DNA from: Candidatus Omnitrophota bacterium
Lineage (GTDB): Bacteria; Omnitrophota; Omnitrophia; Omnitrophales; JACROU01
Assembly (NCBI GenBank): GCA_016206875.1
Contig: JACQQR010000150.1
Span: 1-5,552, forward strand
Length of the DNA stretch: 5,552 bases
Direction: 5' to 3'
Within the stretch, counting starts at the first letter, position 1, and every line of letters begins with the position of its first letter. The notes under the pieces were generated by a model. That model was not told where the DNA came from and did no database searches. It was given only the letters and a program-made list of their open reading frames with translations. Position numbers and translations under genes: made by a program. This document shows, piece by piece, positions 1 to 5,552 of this stretch.

Positions 1-146
1 CCACTAGGATCTGAAGATTTTTTCATTTCTTTCGATTCCTGTGCATGTAATAAAAAAATCGGATTTATATAATAAAAAGAAATGACGCTTAAAACTATTG
101 AAATGCTACTGAACCTTTTTAAATTATTAATCGTGAACCTGTTCAT
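1..146 (-). CDS. Start of a secreted protein, signal peptide visible, 3' partial
   Basis: A short ORF starts at ATG 146-144 and stays open to the left edge (48 codons plus two bases). The N-terminus is a textbook Sec signal peptide: a basic n-region (MNRFTINNLKR), a hydrophobic core (residues about 15-33, ISIVLSVISFYYINPIFLL), then LHAQE, with likely signal peptidase I cleavage after Ala35. There is no Cys in a lipobox, so it is not an obvious lipoprotein. After cleavage the visible part is polar and Lys/Ser-rich (ESKEMKKSSDPSG). A weak Shine-Dalgarno (GGA, seven bases before ATG) supports this start. It follows the RHS gene's stop by 31 bases on the same strand, so co-transcription is likely. 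The mature protein lies outside the window and cannot be identified; an immunity or accessory protein, or another surface protein, are all possible. Confidence 0.72.
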   Translation of the reverse strand, partial: MNRFTINNLKRFSSISIVLSVISFYYINPIFLLHAQESKEMKKSSDPS

Positions 147-177
147 AAACTGTTCCAATTTGTCACTGACCCACTTA
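147..177 (-). promoter_or_regulatory. Short intergenic gap with ribosome binding site for the downstream gene
   Basis: The 31 bases between the RHS stop and the next ATG carry a second in-frame stop (TAA, 177-175) directly after the TGA, then a weak Shine-Dalgarno core GGA (within TTGGAA) seven bases before the ATG. There is no hairpin with a T-tract here, so no intrinsic terminator separates the two genes. This argues for one transcript. The tandem stops suggest that this end of the giant gene is a genuine terminus and not a recent frameshift. Confidence 0.5.
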
Positions 178-3100
178 TCACAATCCCTCCCACGCCGTCA
201 CCAGTTGATTGCCACTCAAGTCTTCCAGGATGTAGCGATATTCGTACGAGGTTCCAGCCCCGAGAGTGGTAAGCGGTATCTGGAAGGTAGAGGCTGTCTC
301 AAGCACCGCCTCTTCCCACCACTCCTCGGTTCCCGCTACCCGGTACTGAAGCTTCAGTTTGCGCAGCAGCTCACTGCTGATGAGCTTCACGGTTGCGGTG
401 GTGGATGTTCTCTCGAGAATTGTTCTCTCGGTTACTTGGGGCGGGGTTTCGTCTTCGGCCATTTGCGTCGAGGTTGTCAGGGTGAGATCCAGCGGCGCGA
501 AATAATTCCCACTTAAATCTAAGGCTGCGAGCTTCGCCCCATACGTATGACCCGCTGTTAAATGATCCAGTAATAGCTCGTGAAACTCTTCCCCGCTTAA
601 GTTAAAGAAATAATACTTTTTCACTTCCCCTGTCTCATTATCCGTAAGCGTGAGCTGGAGCATCCTCAAATTCTCCGTGAATTTCACCACAAATAGGATG
701 TTCTCACTGTCTGGGGCATGATGCTGGCCGCTTGTAAAGTCTGGAAGTTGAGTGTCCGTGCCATCCGGCGTATGAAATCCCCCAGCTATCACGGGTATGT
801 CCGAACGGCTTTGCATCGTGAGTGTGTAAACATAATCTTTGTTCGCCGTCAGTCCCACTATCCGCCCTAGCTTTCCTCCCAGCTGCGCGCTTGTGACCTG
901 CAGAAAACTCCAGCCCGTCACCAGATTTCCCTCGCCGTCCCATATCCTCAATTCATATGCCTCAGCGAACGGGTCACTCACATTCGGGTTTTCCAAGGAG
1001 AAAAACGCTTGAGTCGGATATGCGAGCATCACATGCCCGTAAATCGCCTCACTCTGAATATAGGCCGACGGTAACTCATCGGATATTTCTCCCAGCGTCT
1101 TAAATTGCCGGGTTTTCACATCCGTTCTTCCTCCGCGGTCTGTCACTGTCACTTCCACAGAATAATCCCGGCCGCTTCGAAGGGACTCTAGCGCGACATC
1201 AATGAATCCTTCCTGGGCTCCTTCCATGCGGATCACCTGATCCCGCGCTTCCCCGATTACGTGATATTTTATATTCACCACTGTCACTTCCTTTGATACT
1301 CCGAATCGAATAGTGGCTGCATTCTCCGTCACATTCTCGGCAAAGATACTTTGAATTTCGGGCGGTGCTGTTTGACGGGTCTTAAAATCATATTGGCGCG
1401 AATACGAAACTTTTCCTTGATTGTCTGTCAGTTCAAGCTCTACTTCGTATTGGGTGTTCTCATCAAGATTCTCCAGATCAACATGATGCTCTCCAGACGA
1501 AGGATTATTCAACAGAAGCTCCGTGAAATCAGCCGTTCCTTCTCCCCGATATTTCACCTTTACCTGATTGATGCCAGCATTGATATTGAAAACAACTCCG
1601 GCTTTCTCTTCTTCTATATTTTCTATGTTGAGAGAATTCAGCATCCCGTAGGACGGGGTGTTTTCAGAAATACCCATTCTCCGGGTTCGGTTCAACACAT
1701 CGTAGCCGAAAGCTGTGACGGCTCCCGTCGGACCTGCGATTGTCGCCAGACGACCCAGTGTGTCATAACCATAATTGACCGCAATATCGTTTGCGCTCAC
1801 CCAGCCTCGATTCACCGCCGTAATGAGCTGATCCAGGTTGTTATACGCCCAGCCCATTTGCCGGCCCAAGCCGTCTTCCACCTGTGTCAACCGATCACGG
1901 CTATCGTAGCTATAAAGCGTCAGTGCAAACGGGTCAATCGTACGCGTCAGTAAATCAGTATTGGGATCGTAAATATATTGCATGCTACGGCCCATCGCAT
2001 CTGTCACTTGCGATGCCTGGCCTGTGGCAATTCCGTTTCTTTGTAAGTAACTTGTGTTCATCTCATTTCCTAAACCATCCGTTACTTTAATGATATGGCC
2101 CGCATCATCGTATTCGTAATGGATTTCATCTCCCACAGGATTGACTGCTCGAATCAATTGGCCGCTTGCGTTATATTCCAGATGCGTGTGTAAATTGGTA
2201 AGTTCCAGGTCTAAATCTCCATTAGCCTGCACATTTAAGATTCTCGTTGCTTCATAAACATCCGTCAGATTCCCTTCCAAATCATAAACATATCCCGTCC
2301 CATGGCCGTCCGGATTTTCAATAAAGACGGGTTTGTTGTTTCCGTTCACCCGGTTGTAATAATATTTCGTTTTGTTTCCCAGCGCATCCGTGATTTCGCT
2401 TATATTTCCAAACGCATCATAGGCAAAATAACTGGTATTGCCGTTGGCATCTGTCGCGCTCAGCGGACCGAAAAGATTATTGCTTCCATACGTGTAACTA
2501 ACCGTATCTCCCAGCGTATTTGTTTGAGATGTCACTTGGAAGTTTTCGTTATAGGTTTGGGTGTTTTGCGATCCGGTCACCATATTGGTGTAAACCGTCT
2601 CTTGCTCCAACAAATTCGGCGCAAATTGAGACTGAATACCCAGAAAATTTGTTTGGCTCCGGAGCCGCCCGATTTCATCAAAACTGTTCTCGAAAAGCTG
2701 TCTCCCAGAATAGTCCACAGCGCTTGTCAATTGATGGTCGGCATTGTAAGTGAATGTGATAGTGCGGCTTGTCCAGCTCTGAGTCACACTCCCGAGATTT
2801 CCACTGGCGTCGTAACCATACGAAACACTTCTTCCATCTGGACCCGAGGCCTGTGCCACCCTTCCTTGGCCGTCATAACTTAAACTGATTTGGCGGCCGG
2901 AGGTTTCATCTTTAATACTAGAAAGCTTTTTCTGGGCGTCATAGTTATATGAAATTTGATTTCCATTCGGATCTTCTATTTTTTCTAATATTCCTTCGGC
3001 ATTAAAATAGATCTGATTTCCGCCGGTGGTGCAGGTATAGGTTCCATCCGCATTCCGAATAAAAAATTCCCGTTTCACTTTTCCGTCTTTCGGAGCATAA

Positions 3101-5552
3101 ATCACACGTCCCTCCGTCAAAAGTGCGTAAGGCTCGAATTCCAATAATTGATGTCCTGGCCAATTCATAAAAAGAATTTTTGGAGGAACAGTTATCTGAA
3201 CCTGATCGGTGCCGGAAAGAACCAACTCCTCAGAGTCCGCCACAGGGAAATCCAGTTGATAGGGGATGTTTTGCCATCCATAACCCAGCGGCGTGTTTTC
3301 ACGGGCTAGGAAGCTGTCATAATAACGCTGGAAGACAAGTCCGTTACTGCCCTGCGTGCTGTAACCCAAATCGGAGTTCTGCCAGCTAAAGCTTCCGTCT
3401 TTTTTCGTGGGAGAAAGCGAAAGCGCCTTGGCTTGATACGCTTGGCCTCCCAGTTCCACCAGCCATTCCTTATCCAAGTCACTGGATCGGGCTCCTTGGG
3501 CCGCATCTCTTAAGCCTGCTGCTTGATTTTGGCTGTCTAACAGATACTGAAAGTTCTGACCTTCAAAAAGATTGTATGTAACGCCTCCGGCAAACGTTAA
3601 CGGTATTGTCTGCGATGTACCTTGATGGACAATCGTTCGGGCTGCGGTTGCTGTCGGTGTTGTCGCAGGCGTTGTGACCACAGGAAACGTTGATTGGGAA
3701 AGCCAATTTAAGTCTACAGGAATATTATTGTCTTTGATGAACTTGGCAAGTCCCACTGCCCGCATGCCTTTTTCCAGCTCGGCAAATTCCGGATACAGCG
3801 CAGCCAGCTCAGAGAAATGATCATTGAAGAATTGTGCGAAGGCAATGGCGCGCGGATCGGCAGACGTTACATCTCCGCCCAGAAAACTGGTTTCTGTCTT
3901 TAGTTCAACGGAATTTTCATCGAAAACGAATGCATCCCCGGCAGAGCTCCGTACCAGTTTCATTTCCTTCGGCGTAAACCAGAAACGAAGTCGGAGATTC
4001 TGCGTGAGAATATTTGGATCAGATACTTCGGAACTTAAAGTAAATATGTCTTTAAAACCCGGAATACGGGAGGAGATATAACTTTCTGAAATGTCTTGTC
4101 CGTTCTCAGGAATATTATCATCAGTTGTATTATCCACACCAAGACCGATCAGCTTCATAAGAAGGTCCGCTCCATACACGGCTTTACCCAAAGCCGTGTT
4201 TTCAATACCCCCGAGGAACCGGACATTCTGATTGGGAAGCATTTGATTATTCCCGTCATATACTGGATCAATGGACACGCCCGGCGCGGTTTGCGCTTCA
4301 CCAAATACGGCCCGGAGAGCCGCCAGAAAATAATCCACGGGCACTTCCGGAACCGAGGCGTCATTCTTGCTCAGCATAATGATTTGGCCCGTGACCGGAT
4401 CATAACTGACACCCTCGATGTCTTTAATATTCTCACCGATCACGTTGAGGGCTTTGTCCATGTACACGCCGCCGCGGAAAAGGCTAGCGATGCCGTCAAA
4501 GATGCCGCCGACAAAATCTTCCAGTCTTCCCAAAAATATACCATCAATAAAATCTCCCAAAGAAAACCCAGGACCCGAACCGCTTGATCCTCCGCCACCA
4601 CCTCCTGGTGGAATATTTGAATTTTTTCTTGTCTCGTCTTGCTTACCTTGTACATGTTCTAATTTTCCTCTCATACTGACATATAACTCCTCAACCGCAT
4701 CAGCAAAATCCTGACAATCATGGCAAGATGGCATATAAGGACCTGATGGAAAAGAGCCGGGGGTTTTCCATTCGTTTCGTTGTTTTACTATTCCAATGGC
4801 TTTATCAAAAATCGTGTCGTCATAATAAATAGTTCGAGTCACATATTCAGAATTCCTAGTTGTTGATTCGGAAAAGATACCTCTCGGTCCATAACCCAAA
4901 TTGGTAATTTCCCCATCCGGTCCCTTTTTATCCCACCAAAATTGGTCATGCCGAAAGGGATTTTGGGTTCCCGGGTTTGAATCGTAGAATCCATCAAATG
5001 GTTTTTCATCTAATTCTCGTTGTTTTCTATACCTTTCTAAGCCAAATGGATCTATCCAATTCACGGGGTCATTTTGAACGTAAATAAATGGATTGTAACT
5101 TTGCGTTTCGGAATTAGTTCCAACATACTGCGGATCGCGGGAGGTGAAGCGGCCTAGCGCGGGGTCGTAGTAGCGGGCGCGCAGGTAGATGAGGCCGGTC
5201 TCCGGGTCGCGCTGTTCGCCTGTGTAGAGAAACGTTGTCAGTCGTCGGTCGTCGGTCATCAGGGAACTGCCGAAGGCGTCATATTGATAACTTTGTTCAA
5301 CATTGCCCGAAGCATTCAAAAGCCCAACATGAGAGCCGAGGCCGTCACTTAGGAAATATCCGGCGTCACCGGATGCGGAAGTTTGTGCAATACGGTCCAT
5401 GCCATAGGCGTAACTTTTGGTGACATTGCCCGCGGAATCCATTTCGGCCAGGACTTGTGGAATGCCCTGGGCAATGTTGACTAGGTACTGCGTACGCACG
5501 CCATTTACGGTTTTACTGATGCGGTTTCCGAGGGCGTCGTATTCATAAATGG
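178..5552 (-). CDS. Giant RHS/YD-repeat protein with internal core and C-terminal FN3-like repeats, 5' partial
   Basis: RHS/YD proteins form a hollow beta-cage shell that encloses or presents a C-terminal effector and are normally exported or surface-associated. The frame is open for 1790 codons. The GTG at 5499-5497 is not a credible start: the same frame continues upstream to the window edge with a good YD repeat (YEYDALGNRISKTVNG), so the N-terminus is missing. Visible order: YD repeats; RHS core ending NDPVNWIDPFGL (residues 143-154); AT-rich tip (155-297); Gly/Ser linker (299-311); unknown domain (345-600); second RHS entry region with LVFQRYYDS and LGYGWQN (721-744); about 15 YD repeats (830-1276); five FN3-like repeats (1284-1773). 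It ends at TGA immediately followed by TAA. The oddity is that the core and tip sit in the middle and the second RHS half has no core. It could be a tandem-fused pair of RHS genes or one true giant protein. The family assignment is very secure; the function of the whole is inferred. Confidence 0.95.
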   Translation of the reverse strand, partial: IYEYDALGNRISKTVNGVRTQYLVNIAQGIPQVLAEMDSAGNVTKSYAYGMDRIAQTSASGDAGYFLSDGLGSHVGLLNASGNVEQSYQYDAFGSSLMTDDRRLTTFLYTGEQRDPETGLIYLRARYYDPALGRFTSRDPQYVGTNSETQSYNPFIYVQNDPVNWIDPFGLERYRKQRELDEKPFDGFYDSNPGTQNPFRHDQFWWDKKGPDGEITNLGYGPRGIFSESTTRNSEYVTRTIYYDDTIFDKAIGIVKQRNEWKTPGSFPSGPYMPSCHDCQDFADAVEELYVSMRGKLEHVQGKQDETRKNSNIPPGGGGGGSSGSGPGFSLGDFIDGIFLGRLEDFVGGIFDGIASLFRGGVYMDKALNVIGENIKDIEGVSYDPVTGQIIMLSKNDASVPEVPVDYFLAALRAVFGEAQTAPGVSIDPVYDGNNQMLPNQNVRFLGGIENTALGKAVYGADLLMKLIGLGVDNTTDDNIPENGQDISESYISSRIPGFKDIFTLSSEVSDPNILTQNLRLRFWFTPKEMKLVRSSAGDAFVFDENSVELKTETSFLGGDVTSADPRAIAFAQFFNDHFSELAALYPEFAELEKGMRAVGLAKFIKDNNIPVDLNWLSQSTFPVVTTPATTPTATAARTIVHQGTSQTIPLTFAGGVTYNLFEGQNFQYLLDSQNQAAGLRDAAQGARSSDLDKEWLVELGGQAYQAKALSLSPTKKDGSFSWQNSDLGYSTQGSNGLVFQRYYDSFLARENTPLGYGWQNIPYQLDFPVADSEELVLSGTDQVQITVPPKILFMNWPGHQLLEFEPYALLTEGRVIYAPKDGKVKREFFIRNADGTYTCTTGGNQIYFNAEGILEKIEDPNGNQISYNYDAQKKLSSIKDETSGRQISLSYDGQGRVAQASGPDGRSVSYGYDASGNLGSVTQSWTSRTITFTYNADHQLTSAVDYSGRQLFENSFDEIGRLRSQTNFLGIQSQFAPNLLEQETVYTNMVTGSQNTQTYNENFQVTSQTNTLGDTVSYTYGSNNLFGPLSATDANGNTSYFAYDAFGNISEITDALGNKTKYYYNRVNGNNKPVFIENPDGHGTGYVYDLEGNLTDVYEATRILNVQANGDLDLELTNLHTHLEYNASGQLIRAVNPVGDEIHYEYDDAGHIIKVTDGLGNEMNTSYLQRNGIATGQASQVTDAMGRSMQYIYDPNTDLLTRTIDPFALTLYSYDSRDRLTQVEDGLGRQMGWAYNNLDQLITAVNRGWVSANDIAVNYGYDTLGRLATIAGPTGAVTAFGYDVLNRTRRMGISENTPSYGMLNSLNIENIEEEKAGVVFNINAGINQVKVKYRGEGTADFTELLLNNPSSGEHHVDLENLDENTQYEVELELTDNQGKVSYSRQYDFKTRQTAPPEIQSIFAENVTENAATIRFGVSKEVTVVNIKYHVIGEARDQVIRMEGAQEGFIDVALESLRSGRDYSVEVTVTDRGGRTDVKTRQFKTLGEISDELPSAYIQSEAIYGHVMLAYPTQAFFSLENPNVSDPFAEAYELRIWDGEGNLVTGWSFLQVTSAQLGGKLGRIVGLTANKDYVYTLTMQSRSDIPVIAGGFHTPDGTDTQLPDFTSGQHHAPDSENILFVVKFTENLRMLQLTLTDNETGEVKKYYFFNLSGEEFHELLLDHLTAGHTYGAKLAALDLSGNYFAPLDLTLTTSTQMAEDETPPQVTERTILERTSTTATVKLISSELLRKLKLQYRVAGTEEWWEEAVLETASTFQIPLTTLGAGTSYEYRYILEDLSGNQLVTAWEGL
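181..1650 (-). repeat. Five tandem FN3-like repeats at the C-terminus
   Basis: Residues 1284-1773 divide into five units of about 90-105 residues, at about 1650-1372, 1365-1093, 1077-766, 747-469 and 444-181. Each has the late FN3 landmark, a Leu, a turn, then a Tyr strand: LENLDENTQYEVELELTD, LESLRSGRDYSVEVTVTD, VGLTANKDYVYTLTM, LDHLTAGHTYGAKLAALD, LTTLGAGTSYEYRYILED. Three units start with or near PP/LP and four have a D-x-x-G-[GNK] turn after the Tyr strand. Unit 3 is the most diverged. Such arrays act as extracellular spacers or bind carbohydrate or protein in secreted bacterial proteins. No sorting motif (LPXTG, PEP-CTERM) or T9SS-type end is evident after the last repeat. Confidence 0.75.
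1672..3012 (-). repeat. About 15 YD (RHS) repeats of the second module
   Basis: Residues 830-1276 hold a run of about 15 degenerate repeats of consensus [YF]xYDxxGxLxxxxDxxG, for example YNYDAQKKLSSIKD, LSYDGQGRVAQASGPDGR, FAYDAFGNISEITDALGN, YEYDDAGHIIKVTDGLGN, YGYDTLGRLATIAGPTGA and FGYDVLNRTRRMG. YD repeats build the spiral beta-cage wall. The repeats are diverged at the DNA level, so this is an old protein repeat and not a tandem DNA duplication. Unusually, the series passes straight into FN3-like domains with no RHS core to close the cage. Confidence 0.9.
3250..3468 (-). other. RHS module entry region (DUF6531-like) of the second half
   Basis: Residues 678-750 contain the pattern that opens many RHS/YD proteins: VELGGQAYQAKALSLSPTKK, then LVFQRYYDSFLARENTPLGY-GW. 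The R-Y-Y-D-S and LGYGW pieces correspond to the common RxYxS and GxGW strands that precede the YD repeats. Finding an RHS beginning here, after another RHS core, is what shows that the protein holds two RHS modules and not one. The domain name is assigned from memory of the pattern. Confidence 0.65.
3700..4569 (-). other. Uncharacterised domain preceding the second RHS module
   Basis: Residues 311-344 form an amphipathic Gly-rich stretch with two copies of DF[I/V]xGIFxG spaced 12 residues apart. Residues 345-600 form a mixed alpha/beta domain. Visible motifs: GVSYDPVTGQIIML, DYFLAALRAVFGE, PGVSIDP, VRFLGGIENTALGKAVYGAD, LRLRFWFTPKEMKL, DPRAIAFAQFFNDHFSELA, and FIKDNNIPVDLNWL. I recall similar motif strings ahead of RHS-like beta-strand regions in large secreted proteins of Planctomycetes and deltaproteobacteria, but cannot name a Pfam family and this recall is unverified. 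A Thr/Pro-rich hinge (residues about 601-620) connects it to the RHS entry region. No catalytic motif is evident; a structural or anchoring role is as likely as an enzymatic one. Confidence 0.5.
4176..4199. repeat. Perfect 10-bp inverted repeat with 4-base loop inside the CDS
   Basis: The arms ACACGGCTTT (4176-4185) and AAAGCCGTGT (4190-4199) are exact reverse complements around the loop ACCC. On the plus strand the hairpin is followed by three more T's (4200-4202), giving it the look of a weak intrinsic terminator for antisense transcription. On the coding (minus) strand no T-tract follows. It encodes NTALGKAVY of the uncharacterised domain, so it may be a coincidence of coding sequence. Confidence 0.6.
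4567..4605 (-). other. Gly/Ser flexible linker joining tip to the second half
   Basis: Residues 299-311 are six consecutive glycines followed by SSGSGPG, preceded by IPP. This is a flexible interdomain linker. It sits exactly where an ordinary RHS toxin would be expected to end, so it marks the joint between the first RHS module plus tip and the following module. The six Gly codons are GGA GGT GGT GGC GGA GGA, mixed synonyms and not a pure triplet expansion, which suggests the linker is selected protein sequence and not a recent slippage product. Confidence 0.8.
4609..5037 (-). other. Hypervariable tip region after the RHS core, possible papain-like effector
   Basis: Residues 155-297 follow the DPFGL motif, the position of the variable effector in polymorphic RHS toxins. 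The region is about 39% GC (hand count over 4621-5100) against about 62% for the core, as expected for swapped-in tips. Visible landmarks: FRHDQFWWD (His184), NLGYGPRGIFSES, YYDDTIFDKAIGIVKQ, and SCHDCQDFADAVEELY (Cys259, Cys262). A His followed much later by a Cys in a [N/D]CxxF-type helix start resembles circularly permuted papain-like (NlpC/P60- or LRAT-like) hydrolases, so a cysteine peptidase, amidase or acyltransferase tip is a reasonable guess. Alternatives: a structural or binding tip, or a metal site using C259/H260/C262. Unlike a typical tip there is no stop; the frame continues through a Gly linker. Confidence 0.55.
5041..5310 (-). other. RHS repeat-associated core domain (within the long CDS)
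   Basis: Residues 64-153 match the conserved RHS core: a YQYDAFG repeat, then LYTGEQRDPETGLIYLRARY continuing into YDPALGRFTSRDP, then NPFIYVQNDPVNWIDPFGL. In characterised RHS and Tc-toxin C proteins this core plugs the beta-cage, and the DPxGL motif marks where an aspartyl-protease activity releases the C-terminal tip. All the hallmark residues are present, including the RDP and DPFGL aspartates, so the core looks intact. By hand count, 5101-5280 is about 62% GC, much higher than the sequence just downstream. Seen: motifs and composition. Known for the family: autocleavage. Inferred: that cleavage happens here. Confidence 0.93.
5237..5257. repeat. Three-copy heptanucleotide microrepeat in the RHS core
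   Basis: GTCAGTC GTCGGTC GTCGGTC: three 7-base units with one mismatch. On the coding strand they lie within the codons for TDDRRLT (residues 82-88), in the segment of the RHS core between YDAFG and LYTGE. Three units total 21 bases and keep frame, whereas gain or loss of one unit would shift the frame of the entire downstream protein. Confidence 0.7.
5260..5552 (-). repeat. C-terminal YD repeats of the first RHS module, cut by the window edge
   Basis: In-frame translation from the window edge gives IYEYDALGNRISKTVNG, then MDSAGNVTKSYAYGMDRIA, then LNASGNVEQSYQYDAFGSSL. These are the last YD repeats before the RHS core. They show that a first RHS cage lies mostly outside the window to the right and that the gene is considerably longer than what is visible. 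Confidence 0.9.

Noticed and set aside
68..73. TATAAT on the plus strand as a promoter -10 box
   Set aside because: It falls in the AT-rich signal-peptide coding stretch of the minus-strand gene and has no -35-like TTGACA at the right spacing (bases 45-50 are ATGTAA).
147..180. Frameshift truncating the RHS gene at its 3' end
   Set aside because: Tandem stops TGA TAA, a nearly complete last FN3-like unit, and an independent signal-peptide start just downstream all indicate a natural gene end.
408..432. Direct repeat GTTCTCTCG occurring twice
   Set aside because: It encodes a chance ERT..ERT repetition within the last FN3-like unit; too short to be a mobile-element or attachment-site mark.
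82..516. Plus-strand ORF of 144 codons
   Set aside because: It lies antisense to the last FN3-like repeats and to the signal-peptide gene; its translation shows no domain-like pattern and has a Cys/Arg/Gly-rich shadow composition.
1351..1953. Plus-strand ORF of 200 codons
   Set aside because: It is antisense to clear YD and FN3-like coding sequence, and its composition (many Ile, Arg, His, Cys) is typical of a shadow frame.
2302..2883. Plus-strand ORF of 193 codons
   Set aside because: It is fully antisense to well-formed YD repeats; no motif or plausible ribosome binding context was seen.
4096..4587. Plus-strand ORF of 163 codons over the uncharacterised domain
   Set aside because: The minus-strand frame here has coherent domain motifs and continuity; the plus frame does not.
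5497..5499. GTG as the start codon of the long gene
   Set aside because: The frame continues upstream to the window edge and encodes a normal YD repeat, so this codon is an internal valine.

Overview
The window is almost entirely one very long minus-strand gene, followed by the first 48 codons of a second minus-strand gene. The long gene encodes an RHS/YD-repeat protein. At least 1790 codons are visible (5552 down to 178). Its reading frame is still open at the right edge of the window, so its true start and N-terminus lie outside.

Read from its visible N-terminal end, the order is: last YD repeats of a first RHS module (about 5552-5260); the RHS-associated core ending in a DPFGL motif (about 5310-5038); a low-GC, hypervariable-tip-like region with a possible cysteine-hydrolase signature (about 5037-4609); a Gly/Ser linker of the kind that joins domains (about 4605-4567); a short amphipathic stretch with a doubled 12-residue motif (4569-4468); a roughly 255-residue domain of unknown function (4467-3700) and a Thr/Pro-rich hinge; the opening strand region of a second RHS module (3468-3250) and its roughly 15 YD repeats (3012-1672); then five tandem fibronectin-III-like beta-sandwich repeats up to the stop (1650-181). 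The second RHS module has no core of its own. The first module's core and tip are internal rather than terminal, which differs from the usual polymorphic-toxin layout.

After tandem stop codons (TGA TAA), a second ORF starts 31 bases downstream at 146 and runs off the left edge. It begins with a clear Sec-type signal peptide and is probably in the same operon. No RNA gene, insertion sequence or CRISPR array was seen.

The organism cannot be identified firmly. Giant RHS plus FN3-like surface proteins, intermediate GC and a Gram-negative style Sec signal fit an uncultivated bacterium of the kind seen in Omnitrophota, Planctomycetes or related lineages, but this is a guess from architecture. Functionally, the RHS parts should form hollow beta-cages, the tip would be the encapsulated or displayed effector, and the FN3-like array would act as an extracellular stalk or adhesive/anchoring region. 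Residue numbers below count from the Val codon at 5499-5497 as residue 1; 17 further in-frame residues are visible upstream of it.
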